A DNA stretch of 43,207 nt, taken from NCBI GenBank assembly GCA_033762075.1, contig JANRLY010000038.1, positions 1 through 43,207 on the forward strand. The letters are read 5' to 3'. Shown one piece after another: positions 15,407 to 24,585 of the stretch. The notes under the pieces were generated by a model, which saw only the letters and a list, made by a program, of their open reading frames with translations, did not search any database and was not told the origin of the DNA. The position numbers and the translations under genes are program-made. Numbering within the stretch: the first letter of the stretch is position 1; every line of letters starts with the position of its first letter. The stretch is from VFKI01 sp033762075. Its GTDB lineage: Bacteria; Pseudomonadota; Gammaproteobacteria; DSM-16500.

Positions 15407-16002
15407 TTTTTTCCAATCTTTGCCTCTTCTCCCGCCCATAATTTTTTGATATTTGATTTGTGTCGATAAATGAGTAGGGCGCTCATGAAGGCTGCGATGC
15501 AAGCAGCATCGAGATTGACAAAATAGCCAACACAAATAGGTGAAAATAAAGCGGTCACTAATGCTGCGAGGGACGAGTAGCGAAAAATGAATGCGACAGT
15601 TAACCAGCACGCAAGCAGTATTGGACCGATGGGCCAGGCTAGGCCGGATAAACTTCCGAATGCTGTTGCGACGCCTTTGCCGCCTTGAAAACGAAAGAAC
15701 ACGGGATAAAGATGTCCGAGGAAAGCGGCGCATGCAATAAGCGCTAATTCTGTCGATGAAAAGCCATAGAGTTTCGCTAAAATGACAGGCAGAAATCCTT
15801 TCAGTGCATCACCTAATAAAGTCAAAATAGCGGCTTTTTTCCCACCAATGCGTAAGACATTCGTTGCGCCGGGATTGTTGGAGCCTTGACTGCGCGGATC
15901 TGGGAGTTTCATCCAGCGGCAGATTAAAATAGCACTGGACAATGAACCGCATAAGTAGGCTAATAAGACGGCAGTCATGAGACTGAGAGAAAGGTGAGGC
16001 AT
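15403..16002 (-). CDS. plsY: Acyl-phosphate:glycerol-3-phosphate acyltransferase PlsY
   Basis: PlsY is an inner-membrane enzyme that acylates glycerol-3-phosphate from acyl-phosphate, the first step of phospholipid synthesis. The 199 aa form about five transmembrane helices with the three family motifs: the GSLSSA segment, GSNNPGATNVLR and GHLYPVFFRFQGGKGVAT. The stop codon lies inside the tandem repeat at 15385-15406, so the last residues (AKIGKK) may have been set by that insertion. Start ATG 16002 leaves only 29 bases to the divergent birA. Neighbours tsaD and plsY are adjacent in many gammaproteobacteria. Confidence 0.95.
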   Translation of the reverse strand: MPHLSLSLMTAVLLAYLCGSLSSAILICRWMKLPDPRSQGSNNPGATNVLRIGGKKAAILTLLGDALKGFLPVILAKLYGFSSTELALIACAAFLGHLYPVFFRFQGGKGVATAFGSLSGLAWPIGPILLACWLTVAFIFRYSSLAALVTALFSPICVGYFVNLDAACIAAFMSALLIYRHKSNIKKLWAGEEAKIGKK

Positions 16003-16031
16003 GTCCTACATTCCTGAAAGAAGTTGAAGCG

Positions 16032-16817
16032 ATGATTTTATTCAATCAAGAAAAAATAAGACAGCATCTTATGCGGCAAGATGTGGTGATGCATCTTTTC
16101 GATAAGATCGATTCGACTAATCAATTTCTTCATTCTGTACCATTAGACCAAACGACCCATATTTGTTTGGCAGAACAACAAACTGCTGGCCGAGGCCGAT
16201 TACAGAGAAATTGGCATTCTCCTTTTGGGCAAAATATTTATTTTTCTTGTCGTGTTTTTTTAAAAAATCATTTGGATGCGTTATCTGGCTTGAGTTTGCT
16301 CGCTGGTTTATCTGTGGCTGATACATTGCAAGCGCTACATTTGCCAGAAAAAATTTTACTGAAATGGCCAAATGATGTTTTATACGAACGACATAAATTA
16401 GCTGGGATTTTAATTGAAATCCAAAATGTCGCAGCAGAAGGATGTTATATCATTATTGGTATTGGCATTAATGTGAATATGGTGGATGATGCGACATCGA
16501 TTACTCAACACTGGACATCTTTAAAAAAAATGTTGGACGTTGACATCGATCGCAATATGCTATGTGCGCATTTGATCGATCAATTATTACGTGATTTGAA
16601 ACACTTTGAATCGCATGGTTTAGAGCCTTTTTTGCCAGCATGGGAAGCGCGCGATTATTTGCTACAAAAAGATGTTACCTTACAATCTCCACAAGGTATC
16701 ATCGAAGGCATTGCGCAAGGCATTGATGGTTTGGGTCGCTTAAAAGTGCATTTAGCAGATGGATCAAACAGATTGATTTCATCAGGGGATACAACGATCG
16801 TTAAAAAAGACAACTAA
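16032..16817 (+). CDS. birA: Biotin-[acetyl-CoA-carboxylase] ligase (BirA catalytic form without HTH)
   Basis: The enzyme makes biotinyl-AMP and attaches biotin to the acetyl-CoA carboxylase carrier protein. At 261 aa it lacks the N-terminal helix-turn-helix domain of E. coli BirA (321 aa), so it should not repress biotin genes (class I ligase). Visible motifs are the biotin-binding loop AGRGRLQRNWHSP, KWPNDVLY, KLAGILIE and GIGINVN, and the C-terminal SH3-like domain ends in SSGDTTIV. The start at 16032 follows GAAAGAAGTTGAAG. It is divergent from plsY and followed after 15 bases by the ankyrin gene. Confidence 0.94.
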   Translation: MILFNQEKIRQHLMRQDVVMHLFDKIDSTNQFLHSVPLDQTTHICLAEQQTAGRGRLQRNWHSPFGQNIYFSCRVFLKNHLDALSGLSLLAGLSVADTLQALHLPEKILLKWPNDVLYERHKLAGILIEIQNVAAEGCYIIIGIGINVNMVDDATSITQHWTSLKKMLDVDIDRNMLCAHLIDQLLRDLKHFESHGLEPFLPAWEARDYLLQKDVTLQSPQGIIEGIAQGIDGLGRLKVHLADGSNRLISSGDTTIVKKDN

Positions 16818-16832
16818 TATTGGAGGCCAAGG

Positions 16833-17642
16833 ATGGGCGGAATGATATCGCATCAGATAGAATGTGCCGAATGTGAGTTTTATTATGCGGCGTCTCAAGA
16901 TGATGTACAGTATGCACGAATTATTTTAGAAAGATTTTCTGATCCTAGTGCCAAAAAAAACATTATCAACTCAAAGCATGTTTTGCATGCGGCAGTGACG
17001 CATGGCAGTGAAGCGTTTGTTCGTTTTTTAATTGATGAGGGTGTTGAGTTAAATGAATTAGATAAATCTCTTTCGCCGCGATCGGCATTAAATCTCGCTG
17101 TTTTGTATTGCAGAGAATATATCGCATTAATGCTCATTGAAGCAGGCGCCGATATTACGATCGACCCACAGGAACAGATGTTGAATCATGCATTAGCCAG
17201 AGGTTTAGAAAGTGTTGCAGTCGCTTTATTGGCAAAAGGGGCGCGTATTCATTGTGAGGGGAGCTTATATATTGCACTCAGACTCCAATTGATCGATGCA
17301 ATTGTTGCCTTGCGATTAGCATGTCATGATCGTTTATTTGATGAATCTTTTCGAATGAAATTAGTGAATATGAAAAAACATCCTTTACGTATTCGCCAGT
17401 TGCTGGCGATGTCGATGACCCAACTAAAAGCTTCGCCTGAAGCAGAATGGCTTATTAATGAATATCCTGCTTTGTTGCATTTGTCAGGCGGTACCCATGC
17501 TTCACATTCGGATTCTGATGAAGATGCCATTTGGGCAGAAGCTTTTGAGGGCCATGGCTTTTTTTCATTATCGGCTTCGTCAGAAGAGGAACCGGATGAA
17601 GTCAAGTTGGAAGAAACATGGGTGATGGTGCAGTCAGCCTAA
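16833..17642 (+). CDS. Ankyrin-repeat protein, candidate type IV effector
   Basis: The 269-aa protein has three to four ankyrin-like repeats in about 15-150, e.g. VLHAAVTHGSEAFVRFLIDEG, then ALNLAVLYCREYIALMLIEAGAD and LNHALARGLESVAVALLAKGA. Ankyrin repeats bind other proteins and are common in bacteria that live in eukaryotic cells. The C-terminal 30 residues are acidic (SSEEEPDEVKLEETW) and end in VMVQSA, the kind of Glu-rich tail reported to aid Dot/Icm recognition. Start ATG 16833 follows TTGGAGG at good spacing. It is on the same strand as birA and orn but unrelated to them in role, so it is probably an accessory insertion. The effector function is inference. Confidence 0.85.
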   Translation: MGGMISHQIECAECEFYYAASQDDVQYARIILERFSDPSAKKNIINSKHVLHAAVTHGSEAFVRFLIDEGVELNELDKSLSPRSALNLAVLYCREYIALMLIEAGADITIDPQEQMLNHALARGLESVAVALLAKGARIHCEGSLYIALRLQLIDAIVALRLACHDRLFDESFRMKLVNMKKHPLRIRQLLAMSMTQLKASPEAEWLINEYPALLHLSGGTHASHSDSDEDAIWAEAFEGHGFFSLSASSEEEPDEVKLEETWVMVQSA

Positions 17643-17685
17643 GACGTTATATAATCCATTTCACATTCTGAGGTATGGCTTTATT

Positions 17686-18243
17686 ATGAGCACAAATGTA
17701 AGCGCGCAACATCTGATTTGGATTGACATGGAAATGACAGGTCTCGATCCAGCATCCGAACGCATCATTGAAATCGCGACAATTGTCACGGATGGCGAGT
17801 TAAATATTGTGGCAGAAGGCCCAGTGTTGGCGGTCCATCAATCGGATGCATTACTTGCCAATATGGACAGTTGGAATACCAGCCACCACACTTCATCGGG
17901 TTTGGTTGATCGCGTGCGTCGCAGTTCTATTTCTGAAGCTGAGGCTGAAGCACAGACTCTCGCCTTTTTACACCAATATGTTCCAGCCGGAAAATCTCCT
18001 TTGTGCGGTAATAGCGTTCATCAAGATCGCCGTTTCCTGCGTCGTTACATGCCGGCACTCGAAGCGTATTTTCACTATCGTATTATTGATGTGAGTACCG
18101 TTAAAGAACTGGCATTACGTTGGGCCCCACATTTGTATAATGGATTCCAAAAAGAATCAAAACATCTTGCACGCGATGACGTGCTCGAATCCATCGAAGA
18201 ATTAAAATATTATCGCGAAAGTTTTTTTATTTTAGAGTCGTAG
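17686..18243 (+). CDS. orn: Oligoribonuclease
   Basis: Orn degrades RNA oligomers of 2-5 nt, including pGpG from cyclic-di-GMP breakdown. The 185 aa match the family size and carry the DEDDh exonuclease residues: Asp14 and Glu16 in IWIDMEMTGLD, the GNSVHQDRRFLRRYMP segment with the third acidic residue, and the late His/Asp pair in KHLARDDVLESIEEL. ATG 17686 has a TGAGGT about 12 bases upstream. In E. coli orn lies beside queG (yjeS) and its neighbours, as here, although queG is on the opposite strand. Confidence 0.97.
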   Translation: MSTNVSAQHLIWIDMEMTGLDPASERIIEIATIVTDGELNIVAEGPVLAVHQSDALLANMDSWNTSHHTSSGLVDRVRRSSISEAEAEAQTLAFLHQYVPAGKSPLCGNSVHQDRRFLRRYMPALEAYFHYRIIDVSTVKELALRWAPHLYNGFQKESKHLARDDVLESIEELKYYRESFFILES

Positions 18244-18318
18244 GTCTGCTAAGATCTGTGTATATAGCCCCTGCTGTGATGGCGCAATGACGAGTTCTAA
18301 TCGCGGCCAGGTGAGCAA

Positions 18319-19368
18319 TTAGGAATGATGTTGTGCTAACGCCCACTCAACATGCTCACGTACAATTTCTGAAGGATGATTTGATTTTGCTTGTAACGCT
18401 TGAGTGATGTTTGGATGACGCGGAGCATTACCGAGAGCAACAGCAATATTTCTCAGCCAACAAACATATCCAATTCTTCGAATGGCTGAACCTTCTGTGT
18501 AACGCATAAAATCTTTTTCATCCCAAGCAAACAATTGCAGTAAATCCATTGAGTCGAGTTGATGGCGTGGATGAAAATCTTTTTCATCAGTGGGTTTAGC
18601 GAAGCGATTCCAAGGGCAGACTAATTGGCAATCATCACAGCCATAAATGCGATTGCCGATGGCTTTTCTAAATTCAACAGGAATAGAGCCGCGTAATTCT
18701 ATCGTTAAATAAGAAATGCAACGTCTCGCATCGAGTTGATAAGGCGCAATGATTGCTTGTGTTGGACAAATATCGATGCAAGCTTTGCACGTGCCACAAT
18801 GATTTTTCACGGGAGTGTCAATCGGTAAAGGAAGGTCAGTAAAAATTTCACCGAGAAAAAACCACGATCCTGCCTCACGATTTAATAAATTGGTATGCTT
18901 GCCTATCCAGCCTAATCCTGCTTTTTCAGCGAGTGGTTTTTCTAAGACGGGTGCACTGTCTGTGAAGACGCGATAACCACTAGCAGCATGAATTTTGTGA
19001 GCTAACTGTTGTAACCGCTTACGCATGAGTTTGTGGTAATCACGGCCTAGAGCATACCGCGAAATATAGGCTTTCTCTGGATTTTTCAGAATCGCTAAAC
19101 AATCTTCTTCCTTCGGAAGATAATTCATCCGTGCTGAAATGACTCGAATGGTGCCGGGGACTAACTCATCTGGTCGATAGCGTTTAGACCCATGCGATGC
19201 CATATAATGCATTTCGCCATGGAATCGTTGTGACAGCCAGCTTTGAAAATGGGGTTCGTATTGGCTGAGGTCGATGTCTGTCACGCCAAGTTGCTGGAAC
19301 CCAAGAGCCTGCCCCCAGGCTTTAATATCCGCAATGAGTTGTTGCCAGTCAGTCTGTTCATTCTTCAT
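18319..19368 (-). CDS. queG: Epoxyqueuosine reductase QueG
   Basis: QueG reduces epoxyqueuosine to queuosine in tRNA, using a cobalamin cofactor and two 4Fe-4S clusters. In 349 aa one sees the cobalamin-binding N-terminal domain (ALGRDYHKLM, FTDSAPVLEKPLAEKAG), the ferredoxin-like clusters CGTCKACIDICP and CDDCQLVCPWN, and a C-terminal HEAT-like repeat (AIRRIGYVCWLRNIAVALGN). It is divergent from terC with only 37 bases between the starts, and it separates orn from the nnrD-tsaE-amiB-mutL-miaA run, whose order matches E. coli. Identification is secure. Confidence 0.96.
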   Translation of the reverse strand: MKNEQTDWQQLIADIKAWGQALGFQQLGVTDIDLSQYEPHFQSWLSQRFHGEMHYMASHGSKRYRPDELVPGTIRVISARMNYLPKEEDCLAILKNPEKAYISRYALGRDYHKLMRKRLQQLAHKIHAASGYRVFTDSAPVLEKPLAEKAGLGWIGKHTNLLNREAGSWFFLGEIFTDLPLPIDTPVKNHCGTCKACIDICPTQAIIAPYQLDARRCISYLTIELRGSIPVEFRKAIGNRIYGCDDCQLVCPWNRFAKPTDEKDFHPRHQLDSMDLLQLFAWDEKDFMRYTEGSAIRRIGYVCWLRNIAVALGNAPRHPNITQALQAKSNHPSEIVREHVEWALAQHHS

Positions 19369-19405
19369 AATGGCGACATAGTAACCAATTTCTCAAGGAG
19401 GGGGA

Positions 19406-20350
19406 ATGCATTCGGTCGGTGATGTTTGGCTGTGGGGCGTTTTTTTCACCCTGTTTTTGATTATATTTGGTGTTGATTTTTTATTTGTCGGTGGGCGCAA
19501 GGCTCACGTGATTCAATTACGCGAAGCTTTTCTCTGGGTGACTATATGGGCGATCTGCGCAATCCTCTTTGGTATTTTGATTTGGTATCATTTGTTGCCA
19601 CAAGGCGCTGAGATAGCACAACAAAAAACGTTAGAGTTTTATACTGGCTACATCATTGAGCAATCTCTTTCTGTCGATAACATGTTCGTTATTTTACTGA
19701 TCTTCCAATCCTTCGCAGTTCCAGCGCGATGGCAACGTAGAGTGTTGCTGTGGGGTGTGCTGGGCGCGGTGGTGATGCGATTTATATTTATTTTCGCTGG
19801 TATTGGATTGGTAACAACCTTTCATTGGATCTTATATTTATTTGGTATTTTTCTCGTTTGGAGTGGAGTTAAATTTTTCTTTACACCAGAAAAGATCGAT
19901 GACCCTGCAAAAAATCGTTTTGTACAATGGTTGTCGCGGCATATGAGAGTGACTACTCAATTTGAGGGCGAACGTTTTTTTGTGAAGCAAAATCACTTCT
20001 GGTATGCAACGCCTCTTTTTTTAGCGCTTATTTTAATTGAGTTTAGTGATCTCATTTTTGCATTGGATAGCATTCCTGCTATTTTTGCGGTGACATTAGA
20101 TCCCTTTATTGTAGTGTCTTCCAATATCTTTGCCATTATGGGGCTCAGGGCTTTATTTTGTGTTGTGGCGCACTCTGCAGATCGTTTCGTGGGGCTCAAA
20201 TATGGTGTGGCACTTGTGTTAATCTTAACTGGCAGCAAAATGTTAGTTCAGCATTGGATTACGCTACCCATTTTACCTATGCTGTTACTGATTGTCGTCC
20301 TTTTGGTTGGGGCATCATTAATAGGCTGGTTTCTACAAAAGAGGTCTTAA
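19406..20350 (+). CDS. TerC/Alx family membrane protein
   Basis: The 314-aa integral membrane protein has about eight or nine hydrophobic helices and the TerC motifs EQSLSVDNMFV and EFSDLIFALDSIPAIFAVT, whose aspartates are thought to bind metal. Members include E. coli Alx, linked to manganese export, and TerC of tellurite resistance; current evidence points to Mn export, often for proteins made at the membrane. ATG 19406 follows AAGGAGGGGG. Only 37 bases separate it from the divergent queG, too little for the manganese-sensing leader found before alx in E. coli. Its stop is 2 bases before nnrD. Confidence 0.92.
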   Translation: MHSVGDVWLWGVFFTLFLIIFGVDFLFVGGRKAHVIQLREAFLWVTIWAICAILFGILIWYHLLPQGAEIAQQKTLEFYTGYIIEQSLSVDNMFVILLIFQSFAVPARWQRRVLLWGVLGAVVMRFIFIFAGIGLVTTFHWILYLFGIFLVWSGVKFFFTPEKIDDPAKNRFVQWLSRHMRVTTQFEGERFFVKQNHFWYATPLFLALILIEFSDLIFALDSIPAIFAVTLDPFIVVSSNIFAIMGLRALFCVVAHSADRFVGLKYGVALVLILTGSKMLVQHWITLPILPMLLLIVVLLVGASLIGWFLQKRS

Positions 20351-20352
20351 CA

Positions 20353-21171
20353 GTGGAAATACTTCAATATCAAACCATCGCCCATTGGCTAAAGCCGCGT
20401 GATAAAAATAGCCATAAAGGAAATTTTGGTCATGTATTAGTAGTGGGCGGAGATGATGGTTATCCCGGCGCAGTTCGATTGGCGGCTGAAGCTGCTTTGC
20501 GTGTGGGAGCTGGACTGGTGAGTGTTGCAACAAGGCCACATTATGCAGATCTTTTAAATATCAATCGTCCAGAAATCATGCCACATGCCATTGAGACGCC
20601 GGAAGATCTTGAGCCGCTTCTCGCAAAAGCAACGGTGATTGTTGCGGGTCCTGGACTAGGTCGTTCGAGTTGGAGCCATTACTTATGTGAACTGATTTTT
20701 CAATCGAGTCAGCCATTAGTTTTGGATGCTGATGGCTTAAATTGGTTAGCTGATTTTCCCAATCGACGCAAAAATTGGATTTTGACACCGCATCCTGGAG
20801 AAGCGGGGCGATTACTTAAAAAATCCGCTGAACTCGTGCAAAAAAATCGCGAAGAAACTGTTAAAGCTTTAAGTGATACTTTTGATGCTATTGCTGTTTT
20901 AAAAGGGGCTGGCACACTGGTTGCAACGACAAAAGGTGTAGCACGTTGTGAAGCAGGTAATCCAGGCATGGCAAGTGGCGGTATGGGCGATGTGTTGAGC
21001 GGTGTGATCGGCGGATTATTTGCGCAAGGATTATCAGCTGAAAAGGCGGCAAAAATGGGTGTCCTTATTCATGCTATGGCGGGAGACCTAGCAAAAAAAG
21101 ACGGTGAGCGCGGGATGTTGGCATCTGATTTGATGCCGTATTTGCGTCAATTAGTGAATGCTGGAGATTAA
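20353..21171 (+). CDS. nnrD: ADP-dependent (S)-NAD(P)H-hydrate dehydratase NnrD
   Basis: NnrD repairs hydrated NADH and NADPH, using ADP. From GTG 20353 (preceded by AGAGG at good spacing) the product is 272 aa of ribokinase-like fold, with the NFGHVLVVGG start, VAGPGLGRS, LVLDADGLNW, LTPHPGEAGRL and GNPGMASGGMGDVLSG. E. coli has a fused two-domain protein (YjeF) with an N-terminal epimerase (NnrE). Here only the dehydratase half is present, since the upstream frame overlaps terC and has no epimerase-like residues. It abuts tsaE with no gap. Confidence 0.93.
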   Translation: MEILQYQTIAHWLKPRDKNSHKGNFGHVLVVGGDDGYPGAVRLAAEAALRVGAGLVSVATRPHYADLLNINRPEIMPHAIETPEDLEPLLAKATVIVAGPGLGRSSWSHYLCELIFQSSQPLVLDADGLNWLADFPNRRKNWILTPHPGEAGRLLKKSAELVQKNREETVKALSDTFDAIAVLKGAGTLVATTKGVARCEAGNPGMASGGMGDVLSGVIGGLFAQGLSAEKAAKMGVLIHAMAGDLAKKDGERGMLASDLMPYLRQLVNAGD

Positions 21172-21642
21172 GTGGACGTTAAACTGGTTGTAAAAAATGA
21201 AACTGCGCTACACAAATTCGCCGCGACGCTTGCTGATGTTTGTCGAACATATTTAGGAACGATTATTTTTTTGCAAGGTGAGCTGGGCGCAGGAAAAACC
21301 ACATTTGCGCGAGGATTTTTGCATGAATTAGGTCATCAAGGTCATGTGAAGAGCCCGACGTATACTTATGTTGAGTCTTACGAAATTGACGATGTGATTG
21401 TGCATCATTTTGATTTATACCGCGTGAAAGATCCGCATGAATTAGAGCAGATGGGTCTTAGAGATTACTTTACTGAGACATCGCTTTGTTTAATTGAATG
21501 GCCTGAATACGGTAGACCTTATTTGCCGGTAGCAGATTTAATTTGTCACATTGATTTTGCATCGACAGGACGTGTAGTGCATTTGCTTGCAGCCTCGCCT
21601 CGAGGAAAAGAAATCTTAGAGCGGTGTGGATATGGGATTTAA
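21172..21642 (+). CDS. tsaE: tRNA threonylcarbamoyl adenosine modification ATPase TsaE
   Basis: TsaE is the small ATPase that helps TsaB-TsaD turn over during t6A synthesis. The 156 aa carry the Walker A loop GELGAGKTT at about 38-46, the switch-like SPTYTYVESY, HHFDLYRV and the IEWPEYG motif. GTG 21172 directly follows the nnrD stop. Its end overlaps the start of amiB by 11 bases, so the two are translationally coupled. The catalytic partner TsaD is encoded at 14313 in this window; tsaB is not here. Confidence 0.95.
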   Translation: MDVKLVVKNETALHKFAATLADVCRTYLGTIIFLQGELGAGKTTFARGFLHELGHQGHVKSPTYTYVESYEIDDVIVHHFDLYRVKDPHELEQMGLRDYFTETSLCLIEWPEYGRPYLPVADLICHIDFASTGRVVHLLAASPRGKEILERCGYGI

Positions 21643-22792
21643 TTTGCTTAGTGCCTCATTGCGAGTTTTATCTAAAATTATTTTTTTTGGATTTTTATTG
21701 TTGTTCCCATTAATGTCTTTTGCGAGCCCAGGATTAGTCTCTATACAATTTAGCCGTCAAGGTGATACAACACGTATGACGACAACGCTCACACAACCAA
21801 CAGCTTGTCATGTATTTACTTTGTCACATCCACAACGCATCGTGTTGGATTTTGATAGAACACATCTTAAGGCGAAAAATTTAAAATCGATGTTGCAACG
21901 TGCGCGTGTGTTAGCGCCAGCCATTACTAATATTCGTGTCGGTTATCCGCGAAACAAAGTTTTACGTATCGTTTTAGATTTAGATCGCTCTGTGCGTTAT
22001 CGTTTCATCATGCCAGCGCAGAGTCGAGAAGCAGTTCTTGAATTAATGTCGACAAGTAAAATAGTACAAACACCTGCACAAACAACGACGACAAAACATA
22101 CGATAGTCGTTGTGATTGATCCGGGTCACGGTGGCAAAGATCCTGGCGCCATTGGGTTATATGGTACGCGAGAAAAAAATGTTGTTTTAGCCATTTCAAA
22201 AGCGTTAGCGAATGTGATCAATCAAACACCCAATATGCGAGCAGTGCTGACTCGGCAAGGAGATTATTTTGTTCCATTGCGAGGCCGACTTCGTCTTGCA
22301 CGTCGCGGTAAGGCAGATTTATTTGTCGCCGTTCACGCAGATTCTTGGCTCAATCGGCGTGCGACTGGGGCGTCGGTGTACGCACTTTCTCAACATGGTG
22401 CAACCAGCGAAGCTGCGCGATGGTTGGCAGGTCGGGAAAATATTTCAGAATTAGCCGGTGTTAATTTGCGAGAATTAGATGATCAAAGTTATTTATTGCG
22501 CTCGGTTTTGATTGATCTTGAACAAACGGCGACCATTCGAGATAGTCTGCATTTGGGTAGATCTTTGCTGGCTGAGTTAGATGAAGTGACTGATTTACGT
22601 TATCGACATGTCGAACAAGCACCTTTCATGGTCTTAAAATCTCCTGATATTCCCTCAGTTTTAATTGAAACAGGATTTTTATCCAATCGAGCAGAAGAAT
22701 TACGTTTGCGTGATCCCGCATATCAAGGCAAAATAGCTCGCGCAATTTTTGCGGGTTTGCAACGCTATATAAAACAATATCCATCGGTGTAA
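21632..22792 (+). CDS. amiB: N-acetylmuramoyl-L-alanine amidase (AmiB/AmiC type)
   Basis: This periplasmic zinc amidase removes stem peptides from murein at the septum. The 386-aa product has a signal peptide (hydrophobic about 12-30), an AMIN domain that targets peptidoglycan or the septum, then the Amidase_3 domain with the zinc ligands in VIDPGHGGKDPGAIG, GTREKNVVL and FVAVHADS, and IETGFLSN near the end. There is no LysM domain, unlike E. coli AmiB. I prefer ATG 21632 over GTG 21626. The gene order tsaE-amiB-mutL is as in E. coli. EnvC, the usual activator of AmiB, is not at its expected place between gpmI and ctpA. Confidence 0.94.
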   Translation: MGFNLLSASLRVLSKIIFFGFLLLFPLMSFASPGLVSIQFSRQGDTTRMTTTLTQPTACHVFTLSHPQRIVLDFDRTHLKAKNLKSMLQRARVLAPAITNIRVGYPRNKVLRIVLDLDRSVRYRFIMPAQSREAVLELMSTSKIVQTPAQTTTTKHTIVVVIDPGHGGKDPGAIGLYGTREKNVVLAISKALANVINQTPNMRAVLTRQGDYFVPLRGRLRLARRGKADLFVAVHADSWLNRRATGASVYALSQHGATSEAARWLAGRENISELAGVNLRELDDQSYLLRSVLIDLEQTATIRDSLHLGRSLLAELDEVTDLRYRHVEQAPFMVLKSPDIPSVLIETGFLSNRAEELRLRDPAYQGKIARAIFAGLQRYIKQYPSV

Positions 22793-22797
22793 AAATA

Positions 22798-24585
22798 ATG
22801 ACTAGAATTACCCGTCTTCAACCCATTCTTGCGAATCAAATCGCCGCTGGCGAAGTGATTGAACGTCCTGCCTCTGTCATCAAAGAGCTTATCGAAAATA
22901 GTTTAGATGCTGGAGCTGATAAAATTGATATTTCTATTGAGAAGGGCGGCACTGCATTGATGCAGGTGCGTGACAATGGCTCTGGCATTCATGCTGAAGA
23001 TTTGGTGCTTGCTTTAGATCGTCATGCTACTAGTAAAATTTCAGAGACTGAAGATCTTGAGCGTATCACGACTTTAGGATTTCGCGGTGAAGCTTTAGCG
23101 AGCATCAGTTCTGTTTCAAGAATGACGCTTACTTCTGCGGTTGGGGGTGCAACGGGTTTTCAGGTGTGTGCTGAAGGCGTCAGTGTGCCATTAGAGGTCA
23201 TGCCTTCTGCGCACCCCACAGGCACAACAGTTGAAGTGCGTGATCTTTTTTTTAATACGCCTGCACGACGTAAATTTTTGCGCACTGAAAAAACTGAATT
23301 CGATCACATTGATGAATTAGTCAAGCGTATGGCGCTCTCTGCATTTTCAACTGAATTTATTCTTAAACATAATCAAAAAAATGTGCGTCACTATCGACAA
23401 GCCCGATCAATGACAGAACAATCCCAGCGTGTTGCTAGTTTGTGTGGGGAAGCTTTCATTGAAAATGCAGTTCACATCGAAACAGAAGCAGTAGGCTTGA
23501 CACTTTCAGGCTGGCTTGGTTTGCCAACTTTTTCGCGTGCAGCAGCTGACTTACAATATTTTTTTGTGAATGGTCGCATGGTGCGTGATCGTACTGTGTC
23601 ACATGCACTGCGTGTTGCATTTCACGATGTGATGTATGGAAATCGTTATCCTGCGTATGTTTTGTTTTTAACAATTCCACCTGATCAAGTGGATGTGAAT
23701 GTGCATCCTGCGAAATACGAAGTGCGTTTTCGCGAAAGTCGTTTGGTGCATGATTTTATTCAGCGGAGTATTAAAGATATGTTGGCTTCGTTGCGGCCAA
23801 ACGTTCAGCAAGCAACAGGCGAAATTTTTGTGCCAGAAATGGCAGAGACAGTTGCGATGCCAGCAGTATCAGCATTCAAACCTCAAATGCCGATACCGAA
23901 TAAACAACAATACTTTTCTTTGCAACACAATGAAAAAACCGCAGCTTATCGAGCGTTACAAACGGAAGTGCCTGTCAGTCAAATCGAAATGACAGGCGAA
24001 ATTCCACCGTTGGGTTTTGCATTAGCGCAACTCAAGAATATTTATATTCTAGCGGAAAACGCAGCTGGTTTAGTGTTGGTAGATATGCATGCAGCGCATG
24101 AGCGCGTGTTGTATGAACAATTAAAACAACAATGGCAAAACACAACAATCATCGCGCAACCTTTATTAATTCCTATCACAGTAGTATTCAGTGAGCGCGA
24201 AATAGAATGTCTTTTAGAACATCAAGATATTTTTAAACAGTTAGGCGTCCAAATTGAAGCACTGGATCGTGATCGCATTGTGATACGAACAGTTCCTGCG
24301 ATTTTACGAGAAGGAAAGCTCGAACAACTCATGCGTGATGTCGTTTCAGATTTGATGGTGCATGAAAAATCTTCTCGCATTGAAGAAACCATTTTGCATC
24401 TTTTGGGGACAATGGCCTGTTATGCAGCAGTGCATGCACAAAAACGTTTGACTATCCCAGAAATGAATACACTGTTGCGTGCAATGGAAAATACACCGCA
24501 TAGTGGTCAGTGTAATCACGGACGTCCTACCTCAAAACAATTATCGCTCGCTGAGTTAGATAAGTTTTTTTTGCGTGGGCGATAA
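22798..24585 (+). CDS. mutL: DNA mismatch repair protein MutL (endonuclease type)
   Basis: MutL links mismatch recognition by MutS to strand incision. The 595 aa have the GHKL ATPase N-domain (ELIENSLDAGAD, RDNGSG, TLGFRGEAL), a variable linker at about 330-400 and the dimerisation C-domain. The C-domain carries DMHAAHERVLYE from Asp429, the metal-binding nuclease motif, together with CNHGRPT near the end. So this MutL should nick DNA itself, as in Pseudomonas, unlike the E. coli protein, which relies on MutH. It starts 5 bases after amiB and its end overlaps or abuts miaA. Confidence 0.96.
   Translation: MTRITRLQPILANQIAAGEVIERPASVIKELIENSLDAGADKIDISIEKGGTALMQVRDNGSGIHAEDLVLALDRHATSKISETEDLERITTLGFRGEALASISSVSRMTLTSAVGGATGFQVCAEGVSVPLEVMPSAHPTGTTVEVRDLFFNTPARRKFLRTEKTEFDHIDELVKRMALSAFSTEFILKHNQKNVRHYRQARSMTEQSQRVASLCGEAFIENAVHIETEAVGLTLSGWLGLPTFSRAAADLQYFFVNGRMVRDRTVSHALRVAFHDVMYGNRYPAYVLFLTIPPDQVDVNVHPAKYEVRFRESRLVHDFIQRSIKDMLASLRPNVQQATGEIFVPEMAETVAMPAVSAFKPQMPIPNKQQYFSLQHNEKTAAYRALQTEVPVSQIEMTGEIPPLGFALAQLKNIYILAENAAGLVLVDMHAAHERVLYEQLKQQWQNTTIIAQPLLIPITVVFSEREIECLLEHQDIFKQLGVQIEALDRDRIVIRTVPAILREGKLEQLMRDVVSDLMVHEKSSRIEETILHLLGTMACYAAVHAQKRLTIPEMNTLLRAMENTPHSGQCNHGRPTSKQLSLAELDKFFLRGR

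Noticed and set aside
19369..19405. Manganese-sensing (yybP-ykoY) riboswitch before terC
   Set aside because: Only 37 bases separate terC from the divergent queG start, far too short for that RNA element.
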